Shown here piece after piece: positions 32,290-44,204 of a stretch of DNA of 64,000 nucleotides (within the stretch, counting starts at the first letter, position 1; each line of letters begins with the position of its first letter). Source of the DNA: Schistocephalus solidus (lineage: Eukaryota > Platyhelminthes > Cestoda > Diphyllobothriidea > Diphyllobothriidae); NCBI GenBank assembly GCA_017591395.1, contig WEDG01000280.1, positions 124,001-188,000 on the forward strand, in the 5' to 3' direction. Both the position numbers and the translations under genes were made by a program. The notes beneath the pieces are model-generated. The model worked only from the letters and a program-made list of their open reading frames with translations. It did no database searches and was not told where the DNA came from.

Positions 32290-33076
32290 TTTCTTCAAGT
32301 GAGCAAAAACAACGAACTTGAGAGGTCATCTTCTCAAATTACGTGTGACTGGAGCATGGCTAGACACTCGGAAGTACTTCTTCTCCAAAAGAGTAGTCGA
32401 AGCTTGGAATAGTCTTCCTCTGGATGTAGTAATTTCAGACTCCTTGGCGGTTTTTAAGCGAAAGTTAGATCGATATAATAGTGCGGGCTACAACACTAAC
32501 GGAAAGCTGCAAGTGTGACGTCAGAAAGTAAGGCATTTATGATACTACTAGTTATATTTGAGTAACATTTCCTTGTTTTTTTAATTTTCGTTCGAGGGCT
32601 TGCATTCTCCCATTATTCCCATGCTGGGGTCCTCGAGGTCTTCGATGCTCAACTTATTAACACACCTTGGTGACACCGTGAGTATTCGCATCAGCTGGAC
32701 CTAGCGACCGTCGTCCATGAGGTGTATGAACGTTATCCCCTGGTTTGAACCGCAATGGACCGAGGATGATCTGGACATCTATTTCAGCCTTTGAAATCCC
32801 TCAACGGACGCTGCAATCAGCAATGGAGCCTCATGTGACCTCCGAAATGACCCCCGTTGGACGCCCCCTCCTCCCAAGGGCGGCAGTTTTTTTCTCCTTA
32901 ATATCACCGGGAGTTTTTTTTCACTGTCTGCTCTTTTTCAACTTTGTTCCACTATGTTGGCCTCGCCAACATATCGAGATACTATTTTTTTGATACCACA
33001 ACTCGCATGTACAAATAGGGAATTCAAAGGTGACTCACCTACATCTCCCTCAAATATACTGATACTGATACTGATG
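32290..33076 (+). mobile_element. CR1-like LINE 3' fragment
   Basis: The frame at 32,318-32,515 reads MRGHLLKLRVTGAWLDTRKY, FFSKRVVEAWNSLPLDVVIS, DSLAVFKRKLDRYN, the C-terminal domain that ends CR1-like ORF2 (compare RVVAAGKALPADVV at the end of the 5-10 kb LINE). A ~540-bp 3' UTR follows and ends in three ACTGAT units at 33,057-33,076. Simple-repeat 3' ends are characteristic of this group. The copy is heavily 5' truncated; its terminal ORF is intact over 66 codons, suggesting a younger insertion than the 5-10 kb element. Confidence 0.85.
33057..33076 (+). repeat. ACTGAT repeat at LINE 3' end
   Basis: Three tandem ACTGAT hexamers, the 3' terminus of the LINE fragment. The flanking single-copy sequence begins right after, so the insertion point is near 33,077. 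Confidence 0.85.
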
Positions 33077-33097
33077 CCTACCCAAATGAATTGAGCA

Positions 33098-33262
33098 GGG
33101 ATTAGATAGTAGTATGTACGTCCTAGTTGGTAGAACTGAGTAGTATCCGTTGTGTGATGATAATGGGGCTGCTACTTTGTCATCAAACCTATTGTGCTTC
33201 AGTGATCGCCTTTTTAAATACTTCCGTCTTTGTTCCTCCATCGTCTCGGCCGTCGATTTCAT
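33098..33262 (-). CDS. Candidate start exon, unknown protein
   Basis: Minus-strand ATG at 33,260-33,262 in good context (AACAAAATGA): MKSTAETMEEQRRKYLKRRS, LKHNRFDDKVAAPLSSHNGY, YSVLPTRTYILL. The basic-acidic N-terminus looks coding and GC is raised. The open frame continues into the LINE tail at 33,076, so the true exon must end before it; a weak donor (AGGAC|GTACAT) lies near 33,115. No family recognised. If genuine, the LINE sits in the first intron or has truncated the exon. Confidence 0.33.
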
Positions 33263-33269
33263 TTTGTTT

Positions 33270-34350
33270 ATTAAAACGTTTTAAAGGAATTTTCTCCACT
33301 GTTCACCGTCTTTTTCATAGCAGACTGCCTTCTATAAACGCAAATCAAAAACTTGACAATTTTATTTACTCTTTCTAAAATTCCCTCGGGAATAAATTTT
33401 TCCATTTAACTTGAAAGCACCATTTTTGTGCTAATCAAATATAACAGAAAAACCAAAACAAATGCTTCCGCACAAAAAAACCTATAATAATATAATATAA
33501 TGTTTTTTCTGAAAACGCTTACATGTTTATGACTAAAAGGTTGGTTTTCGATTATTTCAGCTTATTGAAAGTAAACAATTTGGATTTGAAACTCTCACAT
33601 TCGATTTTTTTAAATAGATGGCGCCAATACGGTTAGTTTGGTATCTTCGCTGGTGTTAAGATTTTTCGCATGAAAATTCTTGATGTTAATTATTTCACAC
33701 AAGCTGACATAAGTGCATTTCCTGCGAAACTTTAAGAGCATAAACTCTATTATTCTTTTGGCAACAAATTTTACGCGGCTAGATCAATTGTTTATTATGA
33801 GTAATTTTCATTGAAAATTGAATCATATTTTTTCATTTGAAAGCTAATAATGTGCATTCTGAAAACCAATAAGAAGATTGATCATCTTTCAGATATCATG
33901 TAAGCAAGTAACATAATTAGTACTATCAGTGCTGACACACGACAATAAACTTAAATATCTGCCTATATGTCTATAAGATATCAATGGAGCGGTAGTGTAC
34001 TTTGAGAGAAGGCTACATGTAGCCCACGATGACATACAAGATGCAGGTAAGTTTCACAAAAAGCTCTGATGACAGCGCATATTTTCTTTTACAAAGGTCT
34101 TTTCGCTTCACTGACATAATATATTTACCCGAAATGGCCTTGGATTTCATATGGCAGCTTTGCATCTTTTGGCCTAATGGTTTTCTCTGGTCCGTGTAAA
34201 TCAAAACTTCTGATGACGCATAAACTAGCAGACGCCCTCCGAACAAGCCCAGGTGCAAAAACCGGCATTCATCTCCATTTATTGAATGTCGGTACCCCTT
34301 GCCATATTACGCAATGTCCTTTCTCGGAATTATCGTGAAAGCTGTTCACA
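33270..34350. other. A+T-rich non-coding stretch
   Basis: No recognisable gene or repeat. Confidence 0.45.
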
Positions 34351-34362
34351 TAAGAAGAGCAA

Positions 34363-34370
34363 TATAAAGG
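34363..34370 (+). promoter_or_regulatory. TATA box candidate
   Basis: TATAAAGG, 35 bp before the ATG of the small ORF at 34,398. The same octamer lies 40 bp before the micro-exon gene ATG on the other strand at 52.38 kb. Confidence 0.4.
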
Positions 34371-34397
34371 ATTAATCGAGTCAGTGTTAGGATAAGT

Positions 34398-34595
34398 ATG
34401 CAGTCATTGCTAAGCAACTTTATTCGGATTTCTGTATTTTTGCTGTCTGTTAGTATCGTTTATTTAATTCAACGTTACACTGCAGTACGGCAGCTTACAA
34501 ATTATAATTATATGTTGAACGCTTGTTCATATTTTCAGTGGGACAAAATAACTTTCCAAGTTGATGAGGAAACTTGGAACGAAAAGAATAAGTGA
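34398..34595 (+). CDS. Candidate small secreted or membrane peptide
   Basis: ATG 35 bp after a TATAAAGG. N-terminus MQSLLSNFIRISVFLLSVSI is signal-peptide-like, and the frame stays open for 65 codons, ending WDKITFQVDEETWNEKNK. The acidic end starts right after a strong acceptor (GTTCATATTTTCAG at 34,538). An in-phase intron from TCT|GTTAGT (about 34,449) to that acceptor would leave a 17-residue signal exon plus an 18-residue acidic exon, the style of the micro-exon gene at 52 kb. The unspliced reading is also possible. No homology recognised. Confidence 0.4.
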   Translation: MQSLLSNFIRISVFLLSVSIVYLIQRYTAVRQLTNYNYMLNACSYFQWDKITFQVDEETWNEKNK

Positions 34596-34599
34596 TTAG

Positions 34600-35425
34600 T
34601 TTGCAGACGGTTAATTTAAGCTTGAATTTTCGTCAATACTTAAAAACTTAATTCACTTAAAATATTTTAAAAGCCTATTCAAAATTATGAAAAATTAAAA
34701 AAACGTTCATGGGAATGCGAGTGTTTTAAGTAATTTAATCGAAATATAAGTTTGTACATCATCGCGCTGATATTTTAATCTGTTCGATGGAATACTGCTT
34801 ATTATTACATTTACATTGCTTAACCTTAGAGTTTCTGAAAAGGAAAAGGTAATATTAAGAGGTTAACAAAAACCTCCGTCCTGCTGCACCTTAAAATACA
34901 GTTTCAATAAAATTGTAGCCTTGATAATGCAGACAATTATTTGGATCAAACGCAGACCACTTTTCATTGAAAAACGTGCACATTAATTTAAGCTATATTT
35001 CGAAATGATAGTGGACAGATTCATTAAGTCTGTATTTACTGTTCAATTTGCAAAATGGCATATCATTTTAAGAATTTGAACGTTCGCTGGTATTTCAAAC
35101 GCCCAAAAAGGAGGGTAGGATTGATCATGAAACCTTAAACGATAGAAATGTTTGACGTTTATTGGTCATTGCCCAAAAGTCTATCATGCTTTAGCTGTTT
35201 ATCAAAAACAACTGAAAGAAAATTATTAGTAGAAACCCAAGTTGTCAATAGCACACGCTAATGCCATAGAGGCCACATATTTTAATGTCCTAGATGATCC
35301 TTTTTGTTTCATTTAATGATCCGAGGAGAGAGATAGAAATTCAATTTGCCACTTAGCGATTATTTTCAAGAATCGCCCCTTTTTCATTAAAATGACTCAC
35401 AATACAAATACCTCTGATCATATTT
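34600..35425. other. A+T-rich non-coding stretch
   Basis: Nothing recognised except an AATAAA at about 34,906-34,911 that could serve the upstream ORF. Confidence 0.4.
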
Positions 35426-35429
35426 CATC

Positions 35430-35975
35430 CTCATCACCTGACGAAAAGAAATCCTAAGGGTCTGAAAACCGTCCAATTCATTGAAATTCTCCCCGCAGAC
35501 GAAGGAGGTTTAACTGTATTATTAAAGACATAAGACAACAATCAGCAGATTGTGTCACTAGTACAAGATAGCTTGACGTATTGGCTCATTTCCACAGACC
35601 CTACCAAAGCACAAATCTCGTCTAGTGAATAAGTGCTAAAGCGTCTTGCAGGGACAAAGGAATTGTCAGGGAAAATTGCAAAATCATTAAGACAATTCGA
35701 ACCAACTCTTGCCAGGATCTACAGATTGTCTAACGTTCATAAATCTGAAGTCCCAATGCAACCGATAGAACCATTAATCGGTGTACCTTATTAAAAATTT
35801 TATAAATGGCTATTTCAGTAGCTGCACACACTTTTGAGATATTGTGAAACGTCCATCAAGAACACTTTGGAGACCTTAGAGAAATTAAGAGGAATCAAAA
35901 TCTCCACTGATGAGACAATGGTCTCATCACCTTTATCTGTCTTTCTTGCCGAAGTGCCAATGTAGAAACTGGAAT
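35430..35975 (+). pseudogene. Penelope-like element RT N-terminal fragment (PLE-e)
   Basis: Frames read IEILPADEGG, QQIVSLVQDSLTYWLISTDP, TKAQISSSE, LARIYRLSNVHKSEVPMQPI, EPLIGVPY-KFYKWLFQ, and NTLETLEKLRGIKISTDETM, VSSPLSVFLAEVPM. This matches the PLE order (LPADKGG, L.D...Y..L..DPT, LARFYGLPKVHK..VPLRPI, LIGSPTYNLAKWL, EFLEKLRGIKIxxDEVMVSF). It stops where VSFDVTSLFTSIP should be: the aspartate block reads VSSPLSVFLAEVP, so the first catalytic aspartate is lost. A TA microsatellite follows at once, after which no PLE sequence is recognisable. Confidence 0.82.
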
Positions 35976-35976
35976 C

Positions 35977-35995
35977 TATATATATATATATATAT
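35977..35995. repeat. TA microsatellite
   Basis: About nine TA dinucleotides exactly at the point where PLE-e homology ends. Confidence 0.85.
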
Positions 35996-35999
35996 GAAT

Positions 36000-38900
36000 A
36001 CTCGAGTGTGGATCCGAAACTCCAGACGAATGGATGACCAGTTTCAACAATCGCATCTTCTTTGCCTTTTGACCTGCCATTTTGGCATTTGCATACACGC
36101 TTATATCGCAAGTCTGCCATTTGTTCTCAAACGGCAGATCTGCAAGTAATTTTATAAGAATCCGAATTCTTGAAAATGTCTTTCAGAAAAAAGATCGAGT
36201 CACATTCCAACTTAATTATTTAAGTGGTTGATAATGGCCTGCGTTATCTCGCACATCATCTGATAGCAGGGCGAAGTAGCTTTAAGTCGAGAGAAAGACA
36301 TCTGAATACTCAAAACTCAAAAAATTCATATTTGTGTTAGGAATGAAAAATCAATCGATTTTCTTTATTAAGGCTTGGTAATTAGCATTCGATTGATAAG
36401 AATTACGCTGCTAATTTTACCGAAATACAACAATTTTCACAAATAAATAGTACATATCTTTGCCGAGTAGAGGAAAACTTTATTAATTTTCTTCGAGATA
36501 TCATAGTAAAGATTTGCTCTTGACTTGGGCCTTAGTCGACACTGAAGAAGCACGTCCCTTTCTCACATTCTGCAGCGATCTGGCAGAGCTCCAGATGATT
36601 TTCAGTTAGTACGTGGCACATTTGATGTGGTTGTGAGATGCCGTGTGATGTTCGGTTTGCCATGAACCACAGTGGCATAAATGTTGCTGACAAGGCATAG
36701 GTCGCCTCTGTTAGCGCGTCCTACAATGATTTTGCTTAATTTCGTGCCACTACACTTGGTAACTTTTGCAGACTCGGCCGTAGCCTACAATGTTACGTTG
36801 AAGCTAAACTCGCATTTGATATCGAAGATTACGTTTGCCAATTATATACTTAACCTCTTGTAGAGTCGGTTAACACCGACAAAAAAGTATAAAACGTCAA
36901 GCACGACAAATGACATTGCTTCTTGAACACGAAGTAGACCCTTGTTAAAGGAACTTTATGATCAATATTCTCTTCTCACGATATTTTTATAAAATATTAC
37001 CAAAAAACACTTTAAGGGCACGGTAGTCACTTTTACGGAGTGAGTGAAAAATATTATCCGAACAGCCTTCTAATTGCTAGGTGGTCAGCCTCCAGTTTAA
37101 TTCAAGCGTATAATATTCGACTTCGTTGATGTCATGACACTTTCGCGAGTAGAGGGAGCGAAAACACACCACTCATTTGTCGGCATTTTTGTATTCTCAC
37201 GGAAAATCGTGCAAGTGGAGACGTTAAGCTTCGATTGTTAATGGTTTTGTCTGCCGAAAACGCCTGCCTATAGTTTCGCATGTTCTTCAAACCCCTCAAC
37301 AGCAACCATGAATTGTCCTTTAACGCAACCGTGCTTGAAATTACGCAACAGGTGAAGGTTTCCAAACGTCTTGCCTTGTGATTTTCCTTTTTTACATGGA
37401 AAGAGGATAATTGTTGGCTACAACAATTGTTGAGGAAATATTTAACCCCAAGAAATTTCTACGCGTTCATTCAGGTAGAAGTATAATTTGCTGTTATTGA
37501 CAAATGAACAATTGTTATGCAGAGAGAAGAAATGGGCTAGCAACAGAAGTTAATTTTTGTGCGATAAAAATTAATTCTTTATTATTGCAATCTACATCCC
37601 CATGTGACAATCTCTACCTTAATTTGATATTTAAATGCCACCAGATTTTATCGACTCACCTTCATTGCAGCAACACCCGCTCTTGAATTTAAGCATGATT
37701 TTTGAGTATTTAATTAACAGACTGCATTCAAACTCATTGTATTCTTAGAACGCGAAGATTAGTAATGATACGAACATTCTATGTGGTTCGTTATTTACTT
37801 TGTTGTTAGACAGTTAAACCTTAATACTTCATAACTTATTTTAAATCCCGGGACCACTTTTAATTTTGCATATAATAAAAAGCGAGCAGGTAGGTCTTTT
37901 TTTCATTTAATACAGCGAATGTTTTTTTTGACATTTACAAAGATACTTTGTGTATTTTGACAGCTGCAGTGAGTAGGCAGCTTTGACTGATCCGATAGAT
38001 TGGTAATATAATCAGCCGGGTTTCCGTTAATATCATTAATATATTTTAGTCAGGATTTTCTGATTTTAAACTAGTATATTGCTCCGCGAAATGACCTCAC
38101 CTACATTAAACATGTCAGATGTTGCTGGCTTCAGGTGCCGCGTGGAACGTCAATCAGAATCGTCAAAAGTATCCGTTTGTACACAAGTTTTTTAATATCA
38201 TTATTGGATTTAACTCCTTATCGTTATTTTTGTTTGCAGTCACCTTCCTGTTATTAGTCTGTCTTTCAGGTGAAGTGATCATCAAAGGTACGGAAGGTAT
38301 GCACCACGCTATTTGTTGTGTAAAAAGATAATGGACGAAATTATTTGATAAGCTTCGGATGACCAAAAGCAACTAAGCGCTTACATTATTTTGATTGTCC
38401 ATTATCACCGCATGTAGTATTTCCGTTATTGATGGAATTTACTCGTTTAGTGAACATTGCTCCCTCAAGTTATTGTGGCACGCGTAGCGGTGTTTAACAT
38501 TGTTAATGTTTTGACACTCCAACTAGTCATCAAAGTCGTAGACATCATTGTGTTAATGCGTAGTCCACTAGAACAAAAATCTACCAAATTACTCTTTGTG
38601 TGCAATTGATAGTTACTGGTGATCTAATTCTATGTTTCTTATTTCAGCACCCTAAAATAAACTTCCGCGAAATATGGTTAAAATTGAGTTTCAGGTTCCG
38701 ACTTTCGAATACAATTTAGTTGTCTGTTCCTACTAATCTCATAAGGATAGCATCATTATTAATGTAGATTAAAATGTAATACGTAAGCAAGTATCATTAG
38801 CTTATGACAATAAGCGGTACTAGGATAGTACGCATCACGAGATATCTGCATGTTTATGCTAATGCAGGAGCGTGCATGAAACTTGACTTACTAAAATGGA

Positions 38901-40180
38901 ATATTTGTGAATGTTGAACAGGATCACTAGTATGTATCAGAGTCAACGTGATTTATCATCCCCCTTTCGTTTACTGCTTTAAATATCTCATGCTTTCCCT
39001 CTAAATTGTAGACTCTTAACAGTGTTCCTTGTTGTCACTTGTCTCTAATCGTAACTTTGAATACTGTTTGACATTCCTGGTGATGGCCCTCGTATTAAAA
39101 TTATCAAATACTTGAAGTATCTGCTGAAGTCTCTTCAATGTCAGCAGACACGAAGTCATATCTGGAAAATGTCAACGGTATTTACTTTTTGCAGGAATTT
39201 GGTTTTTATGTGGCATCCGTGATAAAAATTTTGAACTATAAAAATACCATTGTCTGGTTACTACTGCGTTGCATAAAGCCATATATACTCTCTGACCTGT
39301 AAACCTGTAAGTGTCAATCAAATAAAGCAACACATTCAAAAACAGTAAAAAACTCGCAATATACACATCTCCCAAACAAATTGTATCATTGTCCGCATAA
39401 TGGAAACACAGCGCAAATAATGTTCGTCGTTTTTGCAGGATTTATCTTTACTTTTCACAATATCAGATCGTCAGCTTTAAGCGCAACGTCTTTATCTTAA
39501 TACTTTTCAACAAAATTGCTTTGGCCAATTCGAATGCTATTTAAAAAACAATATGTTGAACTCTAAAATAGCTTGATTTCTGGTGCTCGCAGTTACCTTA
39601 GAGCATCCCTTAGCCTTACCTTTTACACAGTACATACTAGCACTGGTCCGAACATATGTATGACTCCTGCATTCACATAGCACAAGTAGGTCATTGTGAA
39701 GACTACTTTTCAGGCATTTGAATAAGCTTTTGCCCGTTCCGGACAAAACTATCTTGTTTGTGTGCGTTGTACTTTAAACGATTGTTAATATAAGCTAGAA
39801 ATATTTGAAGTATATTCTTTCAAAGAATGGATACTTTGATCTTGAGTTCACAACAAATCAGGTAAATGAAAGCATTAGCATTGTTTTTTGGGAAAACACG
39901 GCAGTTTAATTTTATAAATTCATTTTTACACGTCTCGTCTTGGGCCAAAGAACACAGATAAAAGCTTGTGGGAGTGTACTTTGTTTTACCACATTGATAA
40001 TTGGACTGCAAACAAGCATATATACAAAAAGCCATGGCATTCTTTTATTTTTCTCTTTCACGCCGCACGATAAAGATGTCCAGACAATATATTTTCGCAC
40101 GTGACTATGAAATGAATGCGGAAACCTTCAGCAGATCGATTTGCCGTGTGAGCCATTAGCTAGTATTTGTTTCATTATTA
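36000..40180. other. Non-coding stretch
   Basis: No recognisable element. A 77-codon minus-strand frame at 37,132-37,365 starts with TTG, has raised GC and reads DNSWLLLRGLKNMRNYRQAF, but shows no family match or splice context. Other frames are short and A+T-driven. Confidence 0.4.
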
Positions 40181-40305
40181 ATGATCGAACCGTGCCTAAA
40201 ATTAAGCATGGGTGGACCAAAACTGTCCACGAGTAAGCAGGACAACGAATTTATTCGTCGTTCACTAAAACAGTATCATATTATAGGCCCATTTATACCA
40301 TTCAA

Positions 40306-40593
40306 ATGGAACATCTGCCGATGACCTTTATGACCATAATTAGAAAATGGATGCAGAAATTTAAACTGCACCAGGCAAATGACACAATGACGCCGTTTTT
40401 AGATAGGAAACGTCTGGAAGAGCATATGATTTTACAAGAAGGTCTTATTTTACGATACGCCTGCAAAGTCTACCCAGATGATTATAAGTGGGAAAAACTT
40501 CCCGCGAGAGCACACTATATCGAGATAATCTTCAAGAACTGCGGACGTCTGATGGTTTGGATGGCCATCGGATGGCCAACGGTTGACAACTGA
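40306..40593 (+). pseudogene. Unidentified 95-codon ORF, possible transposon remnant
   Basis: ATG-started frame: MEHLPMTFMTIIRKWMQKFK, TPFLDRKRLEEHMILQEGLI, LRYACKVYPDDYKWEKLPAR, AHYIEIIFKNCGRLMVWMAI, GWPTVDN, stop. A neighbouring frame continues with ETIKINFVRDAFSYNDIHRR, RMNTILLVDTAILHRSKAL (40,590-40,707). The pair GRLMVWMAI ... ILLVDTAILHRSK faintly resembles the GG(S)IMVWG ... DNAPxH spacing of Tc1-like DDE transposases, but the match is too weak to name. The two pieces are one frameshift apart, which fits a decaying gene. Confidence 0.3.
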
Positions 40594-40719
40594 GACAATT
40601 AAAATCAATTTCGTAAGGGATGCCTTTAGCTATAACGACATCCATCGACGCAGAATGAACACGATACTTTTAGTGGATACGGCTATACTTCATCGCTCTA
40701 AAGCATTGTGAATGTGATA

Positions 40720-42360
40720 ACGTTTACAAAAATAATCTAACTTTTCTCACACCAGTCAGCCTCTGCACACATGGCCTGCGATTACTTTTTATTCCTGTGA
40801 AGAGTTTGTACCTGAATCCATCAAATTATTTTTGCAATTATCAAAATAAATTTGCATCAGTCAAAAGCAACGTCTTTCAACGTAAGTTAAACATGATTGC
40901 ATACTGCATACTCACACCGAACAAACTCCTGTAGGCACCATGACTACTTTTATGTCTGACAAATATTATGCTGTCATAAATACACACGGAGAGTTAATGA
41001 AGTACTAATCTTCTGCAGTTTTTCCTATTCTACTTTATTTTCCGTTTTTATGCGCACACGTTTCTCATGCACTTATATATTAAGCATTAGTTCATTGATT
41101 TTAAATATAGCCATTATCTTAAATTCAGATTTAGTGGAAATTACTTAATTTTTATGTTAGTAAATATAAAGGTAAATAAGAAGCAACGCTTTTTACTTAT
41201 GAGTGCTCGTTTCCTTTAAAACTTTAAAATTTTGCTGCATGCAGCATTGACTGATTTCTGGTAAGAGGCAATTTCTAGTGAAATCCATGAGATTTCGTGA
41301 GAAAGGGCATTAACTGTACAAATGCAACCGAACGCAGTCGACGGACTCAGCCAGTGAGAACATGCATATGCCTAAGCCGTCAACTGTTTAGTCAGGACGA
41401 AGGTAATTTTTCAAACGAAAGAATCGAAAGGGTAGGCAGGTCTACGAAACAATGTTTCTCATTTTGTCTGGAAAGTAAATACCTGCTCTGCGAGTACGAA
41501 TCTCTATATTTTAGTCTCTTGTTCCACCCACCTAGTAGCTTGAGGGATACGAATTCTTATTTTTGCATATTTAAAGGGATTGAGCTCAAAAAATTGAAAA
41601 TATCAATTTTTGAACTGAATCCGTGCGTGTTTGCCCGAATACAATGCGATTTTTAATACCTGCATTTATTTGATTTTCATGAAGGCAAATCCTAATTTTC
41701 CATTTTGTGGAGGGATATATTAAAAGTTCATTTACTTTTGCAGTAAAACGTGCACAGAAAAGGCTTTGTTCCGAAGTTTTCCTAACGTAGGAAATTAATC
41801 ACACATCGAAAAAGTCTGATTTTTCCAAACTTTGCCGTGTATTCCCTTCATTAAAGAAATCTGAAATGAACTATATTTTGCTAAACAGCTTTTGGCGCCT
41901 TAAATTAATTCGGCAAACTCAAACGTGTGGCCTACTACCACTTCACATTTTCATCCTTACATTTCTTGTTTTAAACAATTAACCGTATTAAACTTTTAAT
42001 TATAATGGTACATTAAATGATATTTGAATAGTTCTCATGAGAAAACTGAGTTTACAATTAGTGCTTAACTCATAAGTAACGAAAATCAAATGTTGAGCAA
42101 ATTATTTTTAGAAACCATCTTAGAATCTGAAAAGTTAGTTTTGTGAAAGCTCCAAATTTACTGCTTGATTGATAATAATTTTGTAACTCAGTAAAGCAAA
42201 ATCCTACCCATTATGTAGAAAATCCAAAATCCAAAAATCCAAGAACCAACAATTTCTAGGAGAACACACTATTTTCTTAAAGAAATTGTGAAATTGGCAA
42301 CCAGTCGCTGTTTATCACCAAGCGCAGTTTAAACTTAGTGTCCTAGCCTCATCTATACAA
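40720..42360. other. A+T-rich non-coding stretch
   Basis: A 119-codon plus-strand frame at 41,297-41,656 starts with GTG, has no motif and no splice support, and is not called. Nothing else recognised. Confidence 0.4.
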
Positions 42361-42368
42361 AACTGTTA

Positions 42369-42858
42369 GAGTCAGGTCGCTTCGGACTGACTCATGCATG
42401 CTGCATGTGATTCAGGAGGCTTTGCGGTGACGCATACATACAGTATAGGATGCAGTTTGACCTAACAAAGAAATGACGCTTGACTGTCGGTATTTGACTT
42501 ATGGGTGCGTCATCGAGGGCAGTCAAGACTCAGCAATCTCTATCTCAGCATCACGCGACCAGTCAACTCAGGTAAATGACAACTGAAAAAATCCTTAAGA
42601 TAAGGTTAAGAGATAGAGTTAGGTCACTTGTGACTGACACATGCATGATACATGTGATTCAAGAGGCGTTGCGGGGACGCATGCAGACAGTTCAGGATCA
42701 TTTAAAACCATAAAAAGTAATTAAGCTTGGCAGTCAGTATTTGCCTTATGGGTAAGTCATGCCGGCAACGAATACTCGGCAATCTCTAGATCAGCATCAC
42801 GCGACCAGTTAATTCAGGTAAATTAAAAAATAAAGAAATCCTTATATGAGGGTTAGTG
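42369..42858. repeat. Tandem duplication, two ~247-bp units
   Basis: Units start at 42,369 and 42,616. Shared blocks: GAGT(C/T)AGGTC(G/A)CTT, GACTGACTCATGCATGCTGC / GACTGACACATGCATGATAC, ATGTGATTCA(G/A)GAGGC, GCATCACGCGACCAGT, TTCAGGTAAAT. They differ at roughly one base in six by eye, so the duplication is old or was retained as a functional pair. Both units contain short TGACT/AGTCA inverted words. Not related to any other repeat in the window. Confidence 0.8.
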
Positions 42859-42869
42859 AAGGCATTCTA

Positions 42870-44050
42870 TGGGAGGCAGCCTGTCAAACTTAATTTATAT
42901 TCTCTAACCTGGCGAGCAAACTGATTACTTTAGGATGCCTTTACTGAGCATAGAATTTGAATATATGTGCAAAGGCCTCAAAGCTAAGCAAAATATCAAG
43001 CGTGGAAAAGCTTAAACTATCGCCAAGTTGCTTACTTGTACCTTAGAATGATAGGAAAGAAGGCAGGTATCCCTAATATGAACGTTAATCAGGGCGATTT
43101 GAGCATGGGTGTGGATATCTACAACCAGATTTATATGTTGATTGCTTTAATGCGACCACACACCGAAATTCTGGAAAATTGCCTCTGCTGACGATTTTAT
43201 ATGGTCAGTTGACCAATCTTGACTTTTTTCTTAAAAATGTTTGGAAATTTAATCCAGATGGCTGCGTTATTCTTCGGCCGTGATTAAGGAGCCACGTTTC
43301 CTGAAAACATTCTTTATCCAACTTATGCAAACACACCATACGAAGCATTCACCATCATTATTTATTAAGGAATACTACTTGCTAAGACATTTTGGTGACT
43401 TTCCTTGTCCAACCACTGTGCTGAAATTTACGGTTATGGTGCTGGAGGCATTTTTCATCACACGTTACAACTAAATTCAAAACCGAATCATTTTTATGAC
43501 GGATAGGCAACATCATGCAAAGATCCAAACGTCATTCTCTCTTACCTTCATTGAGATCATGTAGAACCCACTTAGCACAGCGTTGCATTTAACGGACTTC
43601 AGCTATGTGAACCTATATTGTTTGCTTATTAACACCTAACCTCACCTATGATTTGTACGTACTGGTAGATGGAGCAAACACGACGACGATATCTGTCTGG
43701 TCATTATCCACCTGTAATTATAGCCGACGGAATGTAAAAGAGCAAAAAAAGGAAATTTCACAAATAAAGTTACAACTTAAGGCCGTGCTGCCTGTGATGC
43801 TGTACTGCTAAGTATGAACTTTTATTTCATATTTTTACAAGTTTTTGACTTTCTATCTCTTAAAAAATGAAAAAAATGTTTTTTAAATACAACATTATTT
43901 GAAGAAATGATATAGGCGTGACAAAGTTCTAGCAAGAAAGGAAGTGAGAAGCTGTCAGGTTGTCAAAATGCCTCTACAAACGTCATACTCGATGACCGAA
44001 TCATAACCGTTCATGTAATTTTTAAATAAGATATATTGTAAAGTATTTTA
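42870..44050. other. A+T-rich non-coding stretch
   Basis: No recognisable gene. The frame at 43,280-43,474 has no motif. Confidence 0.4.
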
Positions 44051-44067
44051 ATAATTCATTTAATTTA

Positions 44068-44150
44068 GGCTGTATTAAAGCTTTTCCTAGCAGTCATTGT
44101 TTCGAATCCTACCGAGGCCACCAAGCTTTTCACAATTTAGTAAAATTAAT
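44068..44150 (+). repeat. tRNA-like head remnant of family B
   Basis: GGCTGTATTAAAGCTTTTCC and GTTTCGAATCCTACCGAGGC match the tRNA-like part of the family B heads at 44,250-44,330 and 63,565-63,630. Box B is close to consensus (GTTTCGAATCC). Only the 3' half of the head is present. Confidence 0.55.
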
Positions 44151-44204
44151 TATTCAAATCTACCAAAAATCTTTATTGCGTAATTATGAAGTAAGCTGAT
44201 CGGG

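Noticed and set aside
39172..39375. Hydrophobic minus-strand frame starting near 39,375
   Set aside because: The start codon is TTG, not ATG; no promoter or exon structure.
41297..41656. 119-codon plus-strand frame
   Set aside because: Starts with GTG rather than ATG, composition is ordinary, no domain or splice support.
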